A stretch of 64,000 nt of DNA from Cryptomeria japonica (GCF_030272615.1 NC_081413.1:182542951-182606950), one strand, 5' to 3'. Counted from the stretch's first letter, positions 49,221-60,482 are shown. Notes: a model not told the origin generated them from the sequence alone. Made by a program: numbers and translations.

Positions 49221-49600
49221 GTTTTTGCCCCTCCAACAAAAAATGCATTGATGTTATTTGGCATCAGTCTGGTATGCATTATCAAAGATATTATTAATTG
49301 CAGCATTGATGTGGGGATGCTACTACTTAGGGGGAGTAGTTAGCCTTGTGATTCAGTGGTTTATGTTTTTACTTTGATATATTTGTTAGATTTATGGCAT
49401 TAATGTCAAAGGGGGATAGATATATGTGAAAAGGAGAGCTTTACAGAGATATCATTCACATGGGGAGTTTGGTCTTTATTTCAGGATTTCATTGCTATAT
49501 CTTTATGTGGGAGATTGCTGGTTGTCTTCCATTGGGGGATACTTGTTTGGCATTTCTTGGCACTTGGATGTTTTTCACATCTAGTGTTGTCATCAATGCC
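49221..49600 (+). other. Copia-1 3' untranslated region
   Basis: No gene is visible. The repeated phrase GTCAAAGGGGGA-like near 49405, and again at 49600, is a typical internal polypurine tract echo in copia elements. Confidence 0.5.
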
Positions 49601-49611
49601 AAAGGGGGAGA
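49601..49611 (+). other. Polypurine tract of Copia-1
   Basis: AAAGGGGGAGA lies one base before the TGTTGGCC start of the 3' LTR. The same tract is found in reverse at 63557-63567 for Copia-2. Confidence 0.85.
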
Positions 49612-49612
49612 T

Positions 49613-50827
49613 TGTTGGCCATTTGGAGGAATTGATTATGTGTTGCATTGATGTCAACACTAGCTGTTTTGGTTGCTTTACCAACACTCTTTTGGTCCTG
49701 GTAGGTTGTTTGGTTTTTGTTTGGATTAGATCATGTTGATTCGGCATGATTGGGTTATGGAATTGTCTTATTCATGCTAGTTAGATTCATGTTTAGTCAG
49801 TTAGTTTTGTTCTGGTGATTGGATGCTATCTTGTTTGCTAGCAAGATTGGTTTGTTGTTTCGGTGAGGGTTTCACCGGTAGGGCTTTGATGAATATTTTT
49901 GATGAATTGCATAAGTGGTGTTGGGTGCAGCTTATGGTATGGATTCAGGATGCTAATGGTGATCATGTTCGACACTTGGCTAATGGAGATCATTTCTTTA
50001 GCTTGTGGACCTAAATTGGGTCCCGGTATTGTCTAGGTTATGGACCAACTTAATGTAACATGTGGATTGGATTTCTCGATGTGTTTCTGGGATGTCTTAT
50101 GGGTTGGATATTATTTGTTTGGTCATAGGCCGACATATTTTGTAATTATGTAATTGTATTATTATCTGGTTGCCGACCTTATTGTTTATGGTCAAGGGCT
50201 TGTATATATATATGATATAAGATCTCATTGTAGATCATCATGGTATGGGATATGAATATGTAAGGAGCAAATAATGTAATAATCATTCAAGCAGAGGATT
50301 TGGTCGATCATTGGTGATCAAGTTGGGTTTATGTAAGAGGATTTAGTCCTTCAGTATTGAGCTTAATTGGAACTATACCCATGCATAGGAGATGCTATCT
50401 TTGCAATTCATTCACTCTTCTAGATTGTAGTCTGGATTTCTATGTAGTCAGTGAGACTCCTTTTGTGATGAGGAGTGCACTCTAGGCTGTTGGCCTTCTT
50501 GCAAGTGCACACCCCTCAATTGTAATTCACATACTTACTATAGAAGTATTATTTGACTGTGGGTAGGCTTCCCACCATGGTTTTTCCCTTTACTGGGTTT
50601 TCCACGTATAAATCTTGGTGTCATGTGGATGGTATTTATTCTCTAATTGTTGTTTATGCTTAATTGGTTTATCTGTTATTTCAATAATTGGTTTATGCAT
50701 TCTGGTATTGTTCTATTGGGTTCCGGTATTAAAGTTTTAATTTATTAAGGTTCTGGTAATCTGGTGACAACTGATTCACCCCCTCCCCCCCTCTCAGTTG
50801 TCTTCTAGTTATTTGAACTATCTAACA
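49613..50827 (+). repeat. Copia-1 3' LTR
   Basis: This 1,215-base LTR starts TGTTGGCC and ends CTATCTAACA. Its second half matches the truncated 5' LTR. A TATATATA segment near 50202 may hold the TATA box. The C-tract (two C-runs split by a T) lies near 50778. Confidence 0.88.
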
Positions 50828-51324
50828 CATTCACATGGTAAATAGTCATCATATTTTTAATTATCAAAATTTATCTTTTAATTGTTAAATTATTTGATAT
50901 TTGAGAATAGCTATTTTGAAATTAAAGATGTATTCTATTTATATAATTTGAATCTTCTAAAAGAAACTCTAATTTCTACATAATGATACAATCATTACAT
51001 TTAAACATTTCTAACTTTTTAAATGCTTATCTAGCTTAATATGTTATATTATAGATTAAAATGTATCTTTAATTTAGATTCTTTTGAGATTAAAAATTTT
51101 ATAGTTTGTGTTTCTACCTTTTTCTTGTATGAAAATTTTGACATTTACTTGAATATTTTTTATTTAGGTGGTGCATTGTACTGATTGTAAATGATTAATA
51201 ATTACATGTTCTTATAAAAAGTTGTTAAAGTTACTATACTTGAAAAGTAGAAGTTACAATGTTAAATTATTTTGGATGGTTGCCACATGTGCTAATGTTT
51301 AAGAATTTACATAAAATTGTTATC
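50828..51324. other. AT-rich spacer, no gene
   Basis: Non-coding AT-rich sequence between Copia-1 and element M. It starts CATTC, the likely right target duplication of Copia-1; its partner is lost with the 5' LTR end. Nothing else is recognised. Confidence 0.5.
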
Positions 51325-51329
51325 CTTTT

Positions 51330-51623
51330 TGTGAAATCTAGAATCCAATGAAGACAAATCACAAGCACATAATAACACAGAATTGAACAAATTCAACCAA
51401 TGAATTTGGAAAGAAGATGTGTACAAATAGGTGAGAGTGCCTTCACCAAAGGAGGGATAGACTCCTTAAACTATGAGTGGTGGCTAAAACAACACAAGGA
51501 AATAAGGCGATGTGTCGAAGCCCATTTGGCACCACTCACAAACCTATAAATAACTGAACACCTCATGAGTGTAGGTGTCAAGCCTATATGGATGTCCTAG
51601 GTGGAATATGAAGTACACTAACA
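51330..51623 (-). repeat. Element M left (3') LTR
   Basis: A 294-base LTR preceded by CTTTT (51325-51329). It aligns with 53470-53694 and 60394-60482. The purine tract lies just inside at 51624-51632 on the minus strand. Confidence 0.8.
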
Positions 51624-51632
51624 CCCCTGCTT
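51624..51632 (-). other. Polypurine tract of element M
   Basis: On the minus strand AAGCAGGGG abuts TGTTAGTG, the start of the 3' LTR. Confidence 0.65.
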
Positions 51633-53453
51633 AAGCATAGATTAGGTGAGTACAATGAAAAAATGGGTCCCGAATACTCACCAGGTGAGGTACCCATGTA
51701 CAATGCAAATAAAAATGCTTCCCACCCATGAAGCCTTATAAGGTACTCATGTACAAAGAAATATCTCATAAACGGAGTAAGATAGAAAACCTAGTGGGAA
51801 AAAGCTATCCTCCAAAAGAAATAAAATAGAAAGATAGACAGAACTAGAGATCCCCCTAGAAGATGATGATGCCAATGTCGATTCTAATGTAGATATGTAG
51901 AACTCCTGATGCATGTCAAAGTTGTAAAATTTGCCTTTCCCTCAATGTTGAGATATTTCTGGCAAACCAATTGAAGTAAGTAGTGTTTTAAAAGATAAAG
52001 ACTAGGATATAAGGTCTAAGAAATGTACAAAATAACTGAAGAAAGGATGTGCATTGAGCACATTTGAAAGAGGTAGAAATCAATGTGATTCAGGTTGAAA
52101 TGTTGTAACCTCCCCACTACACTTTATAAATCAGTGTTTACATTTTGACCTATATTTCAAGGTCAGCTCAACACTCATCATAAATTACAAGAGTATAACC
52201 ACACACACTACAATATTACATGTGGACCAAAACAATGTCGGCTAAGACATAGTATGGACCTAAATCAACACCTCGAACATGAAACACCTCCAAGAATTAA
52301 GCCACAAACATCCACAACACGCTATAATCATCATGTCAGCCAAGAACATGAAGAACACTACCAGATCAAGGAAAATCATCAATAATGTGCACAACAATCA
52401 ATGCACACCACCAACAAAAATACCTAATGATCTAGAAACATCCACAAGCATCATGAATTACTACAGAAACAACCACATCAACACAACTTACACTGTTATA
52501 TGAGTGTTTTTATAACCAACAAATTAGGTAAAGTTCAATTTTTCTACTATGTAGAACCAACTGAGTTGCGCTGAGAGTTGATACTAGGCTCTGAAGTTGC
52601 ATCATGATTGTCTTCCAAAAAAGAGATAACAAGATTTTCATCTTCTTGTGATCCTCCTAATTCTTCATCTTTAACTTGCATTTGGCTCCATGCATTGCAT
52701 TTGCTCCAGAGGCATAATTGGAAGATAGAGAAGATAGGCCACACATAGAGTAGATAGAGTAGATTTTATCACAATCCTCTCTTTGACTTCCCCTTTATAA
52801 TATTTTTTATTTCCCCTTTGTTTGGCACTTTATTTTAGTGCATATATTGCATATAATTTTATAATTTTAACACTAATAAAATGTGTTTTTACAAAGTTCA
52901 TAAAATTAAATATTTAAGAAGTTAGAATAGGAGAGAAATTAGAGGACATTTTAAGCCCTCATGGACTGGAAAGAACAAAGGGCTAAAAGACCATATGACC
53001 AAGGGATGAAGTTGAGAGGTTTGCTCATCCAGCTTTGTGAGTGCTGCTAGAGTTGGGTCACCTCATGCTTTTCCCATAGGTGTAAATCTGTGTGGGCACT
53101 GCCATTCCACTCGCATCCCAACTTACCCTCATCGTGTGAAGCCACGTGCCCATGATTGTGGTGAGCCAACCTAAACCCACCTGGAATGGGTCACACAATG
53201 CATGTTTGTGGCACCTATGTGCAGAGACCAAGGGGTATGCACTCAAATGGAGTGCAAGTGCCTCATGTGAGAGATGTGGGTGTAGCACCGGGTGTGTAGA
53301 GGTCAGGCAGGCTAGCAAACATGGGAGGACCTAATTGTATCTCTTGCGTGCTATGCAAAGAATGTCAACAACAATAAGAGCCAAGAGTCGGTTGAGATGG
53401 AATAGGATACTGCCTAGAATGCTAAATTCGGTGTATGGCTTCGATTACTTTAG
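51633..53453 (-). other. Element M interior, no recognised gene
   Basis: No gag-pol similarity is seen on either strand. Short open frames (52547-52744 and 53058-53318 on minus; 53146-53334 on plus) match nothing I know. A TTGTAACCTCCCCACTA phrase at 52112 could mark an old insertion. Confidence 0.5.
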
Positions 53454-53469
53454 AATTGTTTTGATACCA
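53454..53469 (-). other. Primer-binding site of element M
   Basis: On the minus strand TGGTATCAAAACAATT starts directly after the LTR end. TGGTATCA matches the initiator-Met primer site core used by copia elements. Confidence 0.65.
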
Positions 53470-53694
53470 TGTGAAATCCAAAATCCAATGAAGACAATTC
53501 ACAAGCACATAATAACAAAAAATTAAAAAGATTCAACCAATTAATTTAGAAAGAACATGTGTACAAATAGGTGAGAGTGCCTCTACCAAAGAAGGGATAG
53601 ACTTCTTCGATTATGAGTGGTGGCTAAAACAACCCAAGGAAATAGGGAGATGTGTTGAAGCCCATTTGACACCACTCACAAACCTATAACTAAC
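53470..53694 (-). repeat. Element M right (5') LTR, first part
   Basis: It matches 51330-51555 of the left LTR. It is interrupted at 53694 by element K and resumes at 60394. Confidence 0.8.
53690..53694. repeat. Target-site duplication of element K, left copy (CTAAC)
   Basis: It is identical to 60389-60393. The empty site is seen in the left M LTR near 51555 (ATAACTGAACACC context). Confidence 0.85.
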
Positions 53695-55880
53695 TGTTGG
53701 CCCACTTGTGGTCTGCCCAATTGAAAATTTTAAGTCGGGCCCCTCTAGTTGTGTATCATGTCTCCATAGAATTTTTCCCTTTAAAGTTCTATGTTAAATT
53801 CTAGTTAAGTGAAAAAGAATGTCTTTAAAACTATCTGAACCATTGAACCCCCTTGAACTAGTTCAATTAGGTTCATTCAGTTCAATAAGGTTCATTCAGT
53901 TCAATCTGGTTCATTCAGTTCAATCAGGTTCATAAAGTTCAATCAAGTTCATTCAGTTCAATCGGGTTCAAAATGGTTCAAAGTAGTTCATCAGGTTCAA
54001 ATAGTTCACCAGGTTCAATGAGGTTCACTAGATTCAAACAGTTCACCAGGTTCAAACAGTTCACCAGGTTCAAACAGTTCAGTCAGGTACAAAGATGCAG
54101 GTTCAACAGTCCAGTTCAAAAATGTGGCAATGCATTTTAGCTTTTGCATCAAAAATTTCAACCAAATTAAAAAAGGTTCAGAATGGTTCAAGAAGGTTCA
54201 ACTATTTTTAGAACTTCAACAAAATTTAATGAACAATGTTTTGAAGGCACGGGTTCAATCTCAGAGGTTCAAAGTTGTAAACTCAGGCTCTCAATTCACA
54301 GGCTTTCAAAGGAATCAAAATATTGGGCCTGACTTGAAATTCTCAAACTCCAAACATCAGTGACTTCCTGCATTTGCAAGATACATTGAGAATGAAATCG
54401 TTTGTAGTATCTAGGTAACTTGTTCTCTGATTAGATTTGGTTGGTGACTTACTGTTTACTACCATTGGTTGTGTGCTGCTTGTGAGAGAAGTTATCATTG
54501 AGCTCATGAAGGATAAGATTGTTGAGTTTTCCAAATCTGCATGGAAATAGTTGCTTCCCTATATGTCAACCCATATGAATGGATTCAACAATATCCATTA
54601 GATGTTCATATCCACATGATTGAATATGAGCCCATTGTTAAAGAAAGTTATGGTGTAGAGTGTTTGAGAGCAAAAGATGTGAAAGTCACTAAGAACATTA
54701 TTTTGGCAAGTCTGATTTTATGACAGGCATATAGACCCTCACATAGTAGAAAATATCTTTCGACTTAGACATCATTTTTGAAATTGCTTTAGTCAAAATG
54801 CAGAAAACTAGGTTTCGGATAGAATATCCAAAATTGAGAAAGATCCAACAGTGGAAAAAAACGTTACGGCCCCCGCACTGAGACATACTTTAACTGTCAT
54901 AATTTTTTTTTAGTTCGCCCAACATAAAGAGTTTTTCATTTTGGGTTGATACAGAGTGTTATGACAAAGTGCCACATGTATAGATATTGTTACACATGTC
55001 ATTTATTTTCTAATATACATCATTGCAAACTTTTAAATCAAAGTTTATAAAGATTGGAAATGCAAAAAAAAAAAAAAGGAAAAAAAAAGCATTGGGAATG
55101 AATGAAGAATTTAAAATATTTTCAAAAATCAGTTATCTTCAAAACTAAAAAGTTATGCTAACCGAACGCAGTGGGGCACAAAACATTATTTATGGGAATA
55201 TTTTCAAATGAAAAGGGTTCCAATATTTGTTGGGAAGTCTGTGTGCTACTGACAGAGAAGAGGTTATTTTCTGAGTTTTTAATTATAGTAGGGAGCATGT
55301 TTTCTTTTCATACAATGGTAATGTACATAACTTGAGTCTTTGAACTCATTTTGATATTGAAGGAATGGAGAAGGCATTCAGGAGTCTTTGAATTCTTTAT
55401 TGTTGTCTTCAGATTTTATTTAGCTTTGTCTCATTAATATTATTTTTCAGGACCATTCCTGTCATGACAAGTTGTAGATGTGATTAATTCTGGAATTTTG
55501 TTTTCAGATTGAGTTACCTCTTGGTAAGGATATGTGCTCCTACCTCTTTAGTTATTTTCTATGGGTGTTGGGAATATGACCGTGTTTTCTTTTTCCTGCA
55601 TTCACTTTATTTAGTATTTAGTTCTCTTCACATTTACTTCATGGTTATGAGTAGGTGTTAGTGCGTTTAGTTGCTTTCCGGTTAAAAGCAAATGTGTGGT
55701 TTAAAACCAATTAATTTATTGAACATCTGATTGGGGAGCTGTACCCTGTAAAATTCAAAGGAAGATTATCAATCTCATGATAATTGATCCAACTATTAGT
55801 GTTTTTATTTTGTCCTTCATTCTAGACATTGGGAGTTAATTTGCATATTCATTTTTGAAGGACAAATCTGTTCACTAACA
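53695..55880 (+). repeat. Element K 5' LTR
   Basis: A 2,186-base LTR. It contains a GTTCA-rich 19-bp tandem array (53861-54110), an A-rich tract near 55067-55088, and no convincing gene. Its end, CACTAACA, is followed by the primer site. Confidence 0.88.
53861..54110 (+). repeat. GTTCA-based 18-19 bp tandem repeat, K 5' LTR
   Basis: Units such as GTTCATTCAGTTCAATCAG start at 53871, 53890, 53909, 53928 and 53947, a 19-base period. Looser 18-19 base units of the GTTCAAACAGTTCACCAG type follow to about 54110. GTTCA occurs about twice per unit, nine or ten bases apart, close to one DNA helical turn. Confidence 0.88.
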
Positions 55881-55886
55881 GATTTT

Positions 55887-55903
55887 TGGTGACTCTGCTG
55901 GGA
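55887..55903 (+). other. Primer-binding site of element K
   Basis: TGGTGACTCTGCTGGGA begins after the six-base spacer GATTTT. It resembles the site of element O (TGGCGACTCTGCTAGGG), which suggests the same primer tRNA. Confidence 0.72.
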
Positions 55904-55990
55904 ATCTAGAAATGAAAGATCAATGCTCTCTTTCCTCGGTTTGATTTAATATATCTGTGTAAAGAGATTGGTGACTCTGTGTAAAATATC

Positions 55991-57641
55991 ATGCTCAAAT
56001 CAAGAGCAATGGGAAAGGGGAAAAGGCCAAATCCCACCATCTTTGAAATTCTTGCGATGGATGACAAAGTGCTGCACGAATTTTGGGATCATTACAATGA
56101 AAGCATTTCTCATGCTGTTAAAATTAATAAAAGCATAGAAGATGACCATGCATCCACTCTTTTATGGACAAGTCTTTGTGCAAGGTTTCACGGGCTGAAA
56201 GAGTGTGAAGAAAGGATGCATCAGTTCCAAGCTAACAGGAAAAGAATATTGCAGCTTAAGGAACAATTGAGAGTTGATGAAGATGAAGCTCTCGCTGCTC
56301 CAGAATTTTTCTGTTCACAAAATTTTTCAGTTTTGAGTGAGCAAGAGATTGAGCCAAGAAAACAACTCAGAAAGAAACCTACAGTTAAAGAGTTCAATGG
56401 TGAAAGTGATCATATGCTGCAATATCTTTGGAATGCATTCAAGGGAAGCATTTTTGAGGTAGAGAAGAATAATCTAAGTCCCTCTAAAGATCATAAATCT
56501 TCCGTGCTATTGAAATGTGTGCATCAGAGATATTATAACCTCAAGAATCATAAAGAAGAAACTCAGGCTACTGCTGAAAGAGGAAAGGAAAAATTAGAAA
56601 ATAAAGAACCAATATCATATATCTTCTCGGGTCTAGGTGAAGGAGATTCTGAGCCAACATTAGTCAAGCCATTAGAGGCTTGGGATCACAATCAACGAAT
56701 AAGAAATTTGTGTCAAGCTGAGACTGAGGAGTCTATATCTTTTTCAGCATGCAAGAATGAGAAATTACTCATTTCTCTTGAAGAGGAAATGTCATCAAAT
56801 GAACAGACAAAGGATATGTCTGCATGTGAAGGTGGTGTGAATATTTTTTTCCTCCACATTATTTCTCAATGAAGATTTCATTCTTGCTAAGGAAAAAGAT
56901 GTAGTTCCCATAAAGTTTGATCCCATGCTTGTAGAAAATGATTTTGAGAAACCACAATCACTAATTGTGCATTTAGAGATCGAGCATGAAATCATTTTGC
57001 AAAAAGAATCTCTTGCTTTTTATGATCCTCCTACATGTCCAAAAGAGAAAGAGATTTTTGATGGTATTGAAAATAATGGTACAGCAACAGCTAAGATGGA
57101 GGAGCAATTTAAAAATTCAGAAGAGAAAATCACTTGGAGAGAGACTAATGCATTATACTTGCCGACTAAATATAATGAAGATTCTAAAGTTAGAGACAAT
57201 CCTCTCTTTGAGTTTTCTGATTCTGAATTAATTGTTGAAGATAAATGCTTTTCTCATGATAAAAACAAGCTAGAAAAATATTGCTTTAAGACTAATTTTG
57301 GAAGTAATATTCTTTTTGAAATAACTTGGTGTAAGGAAGAAAAACAAGTTCATATTGGAATTACATCTAACTCCTTAGAAGAGAAAATTTTGAGTCATTT
57401 TTCATCATCTATCAAACAAAAAGATCTTAGCATGGAAGATCCAGGTATTACTTCATTCTATACTTTTTCTTTCAATAAGAAGTCTATGGATTTAATAGTC
57501 AAGAATGATGGAATTATTTCTACTAACTTGGATCCTACACTTGGTGGAGTTTCATTTTATCCCAAACTAGGTTTGAATGCTGAAAATCCATTAAAGAATA
57601 ATTATTTTGCTCATGAAAATTATAAAGATGATGCAGCCTAA
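55991..57641 (+). CDS. Element K long ORF, unknown protein with duplicated domain
   Basis: ATG 55991 (MLKSRAMGKGKR) opens 293 codons to 56872. A second open segment, 56925-57641, lies one frame away. The break is a run of seven T at 56844-56850: with six T the two join into about 549 codons, so a one-base homopolymer slip explains it. The N-terminal third holds two diverged copies of an 80-85 residue module, each starting PT..E and containing W, an N.S....DH.S.LL segment and R....LK (residues about 14-90 and 130-200). It looks helical and charged. No gag, pol or host family is recognised. Beyond TAA 57639 the same frame continues through two more stops to 57914. It may be a captured host gene or a novel Gag-like protein. 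Confidence 0.6.
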
Positions 57642-57914
57642 TCTCTGAAAAAAATTTAGCACTTTTTCTAGCCACGATTAGAAAATTGCTTGAGTGACAC
57701 TATGCACAGTGCTCTGCAAGATTCAGAACTTCGTGATGAAAAGTGCCTTTTTGGGTATGAATTATTGATCACAAAGTTCTTGCATGCTATTAGTTTGATG
57801 TTCAGTAGTGAAGAAGTCGCCAGCACACAGTGGTTGTGGGTTACTTCATTTGAGCACAATCCCTTATTTCAAAAAGGCTCATACTTCTCCACATCAGTTA
57901 ATGGTTATGTGTGA
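57642..57914 (+). pseudogene. Possible C-terminal extension of the K ORF
   Basis: After TAA 57639 the same frame continues with two TAG codons close by (57669 region) and then stays open to 57914. It reads SDTMHSALQDSELRDEK, then TQWLWVTSFEHNPLF, which looks like real protein. All three stops could come from Gln codons by one C-to-T step. The full ancestral protein may have been about 640 residues. Confidence 0.4.
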
Positions 57915-58238
57915 GTTTTTCTTGCCTTTTTCTTCTTATGGTAGGATTTTCCTACCTGTATACATCTCTGAGAATAATTTTCAGCTTCACAAGTATTTCT
58001 ATTGTGTGTAGGATAACTTCTTTGGTGTTAGCTTTGGCTGCTAGTTTTTGTGGTGCTAGTAGTTTAGTTGTTTTGGCTTGATGGTTTGCCCTGCTCTCCT
58101 CCATCCTCTCTACAAGCAGCTCCCATTGTTTATTCTTGACTCTGTTATTTTCCAATGGATTATGACACTGTTCCTAACCAGAGATTCTGAAAGTTCTCCA
58201 CTTTTTGCATGAAAAAGCAGTCCCCAGACAGAGCTAGT
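57915..58238 (+). other. Element K 3' untranslated region
   Basis: No gene is visible. The expected polypurine tract before the 3' LTR is weak (AGACAGAGCTAGT, 58227-58238). Confidence 0.45.
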
Positions 58239-60388
58239 TGTTGGGCCACTTGTGGTCCACCCAATTGAAAATGTTTAAGTCAGGCCCCTCTAGTTGTGTA
58301 TCATGTTTCCATAGACTTTTTCCCTTTAAAGTTCTGTGTTAGATTCCAACTAAGTGAAAAAGAATGTCTTTAAAACTTTTTGAACCATTGAACCCCCTTG
58401 AACCAGTTCAATTAGGTTCATTCAGTTCAATAAGGTTCATTCAGTTCAATCTGGTTCATTCAGTTCAATCAGGTTCATAAAGTTCATTCAAGTTCATTCA
58501 GTTCAATCAGGTTGTAAATGGTTCAAAGTAGTTCATTGGGTTCAAATAGTTCACTAGGTTCAATGAGGTTCACCAGGTTCAAACAGTTCAGTCAGGTACA
58601 AAGATGCAGGTTCAACAGTCCAGTTCAAAAATGTGGCAATGCATTTTAGATTTTGCATCAAAAATTTCAAGCAGATTAAAAAAGGTTCAGAATGGTTCAA
58701 GAAGGTTCAACTATTTTTAGAACTTCAACAAATTTTAATGATCAATGTTTTGAAGGCATGAGTTCAATCTCAGAGGTTCAAAGTTGTAAACTTAGGCTCT
58801 TAGTTCACAGGCTTTCAAAGGAATCAAACGATTGGGCCTGACTTGAAATTCTCAAACTCCAAACACCAGTGACTTCCTACATTCGCAAGATACATTAAGA
58901 ATGAAATCATTTGTAGTATCCAAGTAACTTGTTCTCTGATTAGATTTGGTTGGTGACTTACTATTTACTACCATTGGTTGTGTGCTGCCTGTGAGAGAAG
59001 TTACCGTCGAGCTCATGAGGGATAAGATTGTTGAGTTTTCCAAATCTGCAATGAAATAGTTGCTTCCCTATATGTCAACCCATATGAATGGATTCAATAA
59101 TATCCATCAGATGTTCATATCCACATGATTGAATATGAGCCCATTGTTAAAGAAAGTTATGGTGTAGAGTGTTTGAGAGCAAAAGATGTGAAAGTCACTG
59201 AGAACATTATTTTGGCAAGTCTGATTTTATGATAGGCATATAGACCCTCACACAATAGCAAATATATTTCAACTTAGACATCATTTTAAAAATCGCTCTA
59301 GTTAAAATGCAGAAAACTAGGTTTCGGCTAGCATATCCAAAATTGAGAAAGATCCAACGGTGGAAGAAAAGGTTGCGGCCCCCGTACTGAGACATACTTT
59401 GACTGTCATAAAATTTTTTTAGTTTGCCCAACATAAAGAGTTTTTCATTTTGGGTTGATACAGAATGTTATGACAAAGTGCCACATGTATAGATATTGTT
59501 ACACATGTCATTTATTTTCTAATATACATCATTGTAATCTTTTAAATCAAAGTTTATAAAGATTGGAAATGCATAAAAAAAAAAAGGAAAAAAAAGTATT
59601 GGGAATGAATGAAGAATTAAAAATATTTTCAAGAATCAGTTATCTTCAAAACTGAAAAGTTATGCTAACCGAAAGTAGTGGGGCACAACACATTATTTAT
59701 GGGAATATTTTCAAAGGAAAAGGGTTCCAATATTTATTGGGAAGTCTGTGTGCTGCTGATAGAGAAGAGGTTATTTTCTAAGTTTTTAATTGTAGCATGG
59801 AGCATGTTTTCTTTTCATACAATTGTAATGTACAGAACTTGAGTCTTTGAACTCATTTTGATATTGAAGGAATGGAGAAGGCATTCAGGAGTCTTTGAAT
59901 TCTTTCTTTTTGTCTTCAGATTTTATTGAGCTTTGTCTCATTAATATTATTTTTCAGTACCATTCTTGTCATGACAAGCTGTAGATGTGATTAATTCTGG
60001 AATTTTGTTTTCAGATTGAGTTACCTCTTGGGAAGGATATGTGCTCCTACCTCTTTAGTTATTTTCTGTGGGTGTTGGGAATATGAACTATGTTTTCTTT
60101 TTCTTGCATTCACTTTATTTAGTATTCAGTCCTCTTCACATTTACTTCATGGTTATGAGTAGGTGTTAGTGCCTTTAGTTGCTTTCCAGTTAAAAGCAAA
60201 TGTGTGGTTTAAAACCAATTAATTTATTAAACATCTGATCGGGGAGCTGTACCCTGTAAAATTCAGAGGAAGATTATCAATCTCATGATAATCGATCCAA
60301 CTATTAGTGTTTTTATTTTGTCCTTCATTCTAGGCATTGGGAGTTAATTTACATATTCATTTTTGAAGGACAAATCTGTTCACTAACA
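58239..60388 (+). repeat. Element K 3' LTR
   Basis: A 2,150-base LTR matching 53695-55880. The GTTCA array (58411-58620) is shorter than in the 5' copy by about two units. It ends CACTAACA and is followed by CTAAC. Confidence 0.88.
58411..58620 (+). repeat. GTTCA-based tandem repeat, K 3' LTR
   Basis: Same 19-base units as at 53861-54110, with fewer copies in the second half. The length difference shows that the array changes size after insertion. Confidence 0.85.
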
Positions 60389-60393
60389 CTAAC

Positions 60394-60482
60394 TAAACAC
60401 CTTATGAGCGTAGGTGTCAAGGCATCTAACTAGGCTTAAAAGCCTATGTGGACGTCTAGGTGGAATATGAAGTACACAAACA
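60394..60482 (-). repeat. Element M right (5') LTR, second part
   Basis: It completes the M LTR after the K insertion and ends ACACAAACA, followed by the CTTTC target duplication (60483-60487). Relative to the left M LTR it has a short extra segment, including GGCATCTAACTAGGC. Confidence 0.75.

Larger units (their letters stand above)
43407..50827 (+). mobile_element. Copia-1: Ty1/copia retrotransposon with truncated 5' LTR
   Basis: The interior 44183-49612 encodes gag, protease, integrase, RT and RNase H in that order, which defines Ty1/copia. The initiator-Met-type primer site and a polypurine tract are present. The 3' LTR is complete (49613-50827), but the 5' LTR lacks about its first 430 bases. 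Its frame starts at ATG 44240 and is continuous, after removing a solo LTR, to a frameshift near 48685. Many stops make it inactive. Confidence 0.9.
53695..60388 (+). mobile_element. Element K: non-autonomous LTR retrotransposon with its own long ORF
   Basis: Direct LTRs 53695-55880 and 58239-60388 have TGTTGG...CACTAACA ends and a perfect 5 bp target duplication CTAAC (53690-53694 and 60389-60393). A primer site TGGTGACTCTGCTGGGA lies seven bases inside the left LTR. The 2.36 kb interior has no gag-pol; it encodes one long frame (55991-57641, perhaps to 57914). The LTRs are closely similar, with more change in the first hundred bases. It is the youngest event in this part of the window, since it splits the M LTR. 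Confidence 0.88.
51330..60482 (-). mobile_element. Element M: small non-autonomous LTR element, split by element K
   Basis: Two near-identical repeats, 51330-51623 and 53470-53694 plus 60394-60482, share ends TGTGAAAT...ACACWAACA on the plus strand. On the minus strand a primer site TGGTATCAAAAC (53458-53469) follows the right-hand LTR, and a purine tract AAGCAGGGG precedes the left one. The flanks CTTTT and CTTTC form a 5 bp target duplication with one change. The interior of about 1.8 kb has no gag or pol, so it needed enzymes from elsewhere. The primer site matches initiator-Met, suggesting a copia-type helper. Confidence 0.78.

Noticed and set aside
49460-50014. Short Cys- and Trp-rich frames in the Copia-1 3' region and LTR
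   Set aside because: Non-coding LTR sequence with chance frames on both strands. No family match.
54343-54534. Ser/Thr-rich minus-strand frame repeated at 58852-59043
   Set aside because: It is kept only because both lie in K LTRs of recent common origin. It is short with no match.
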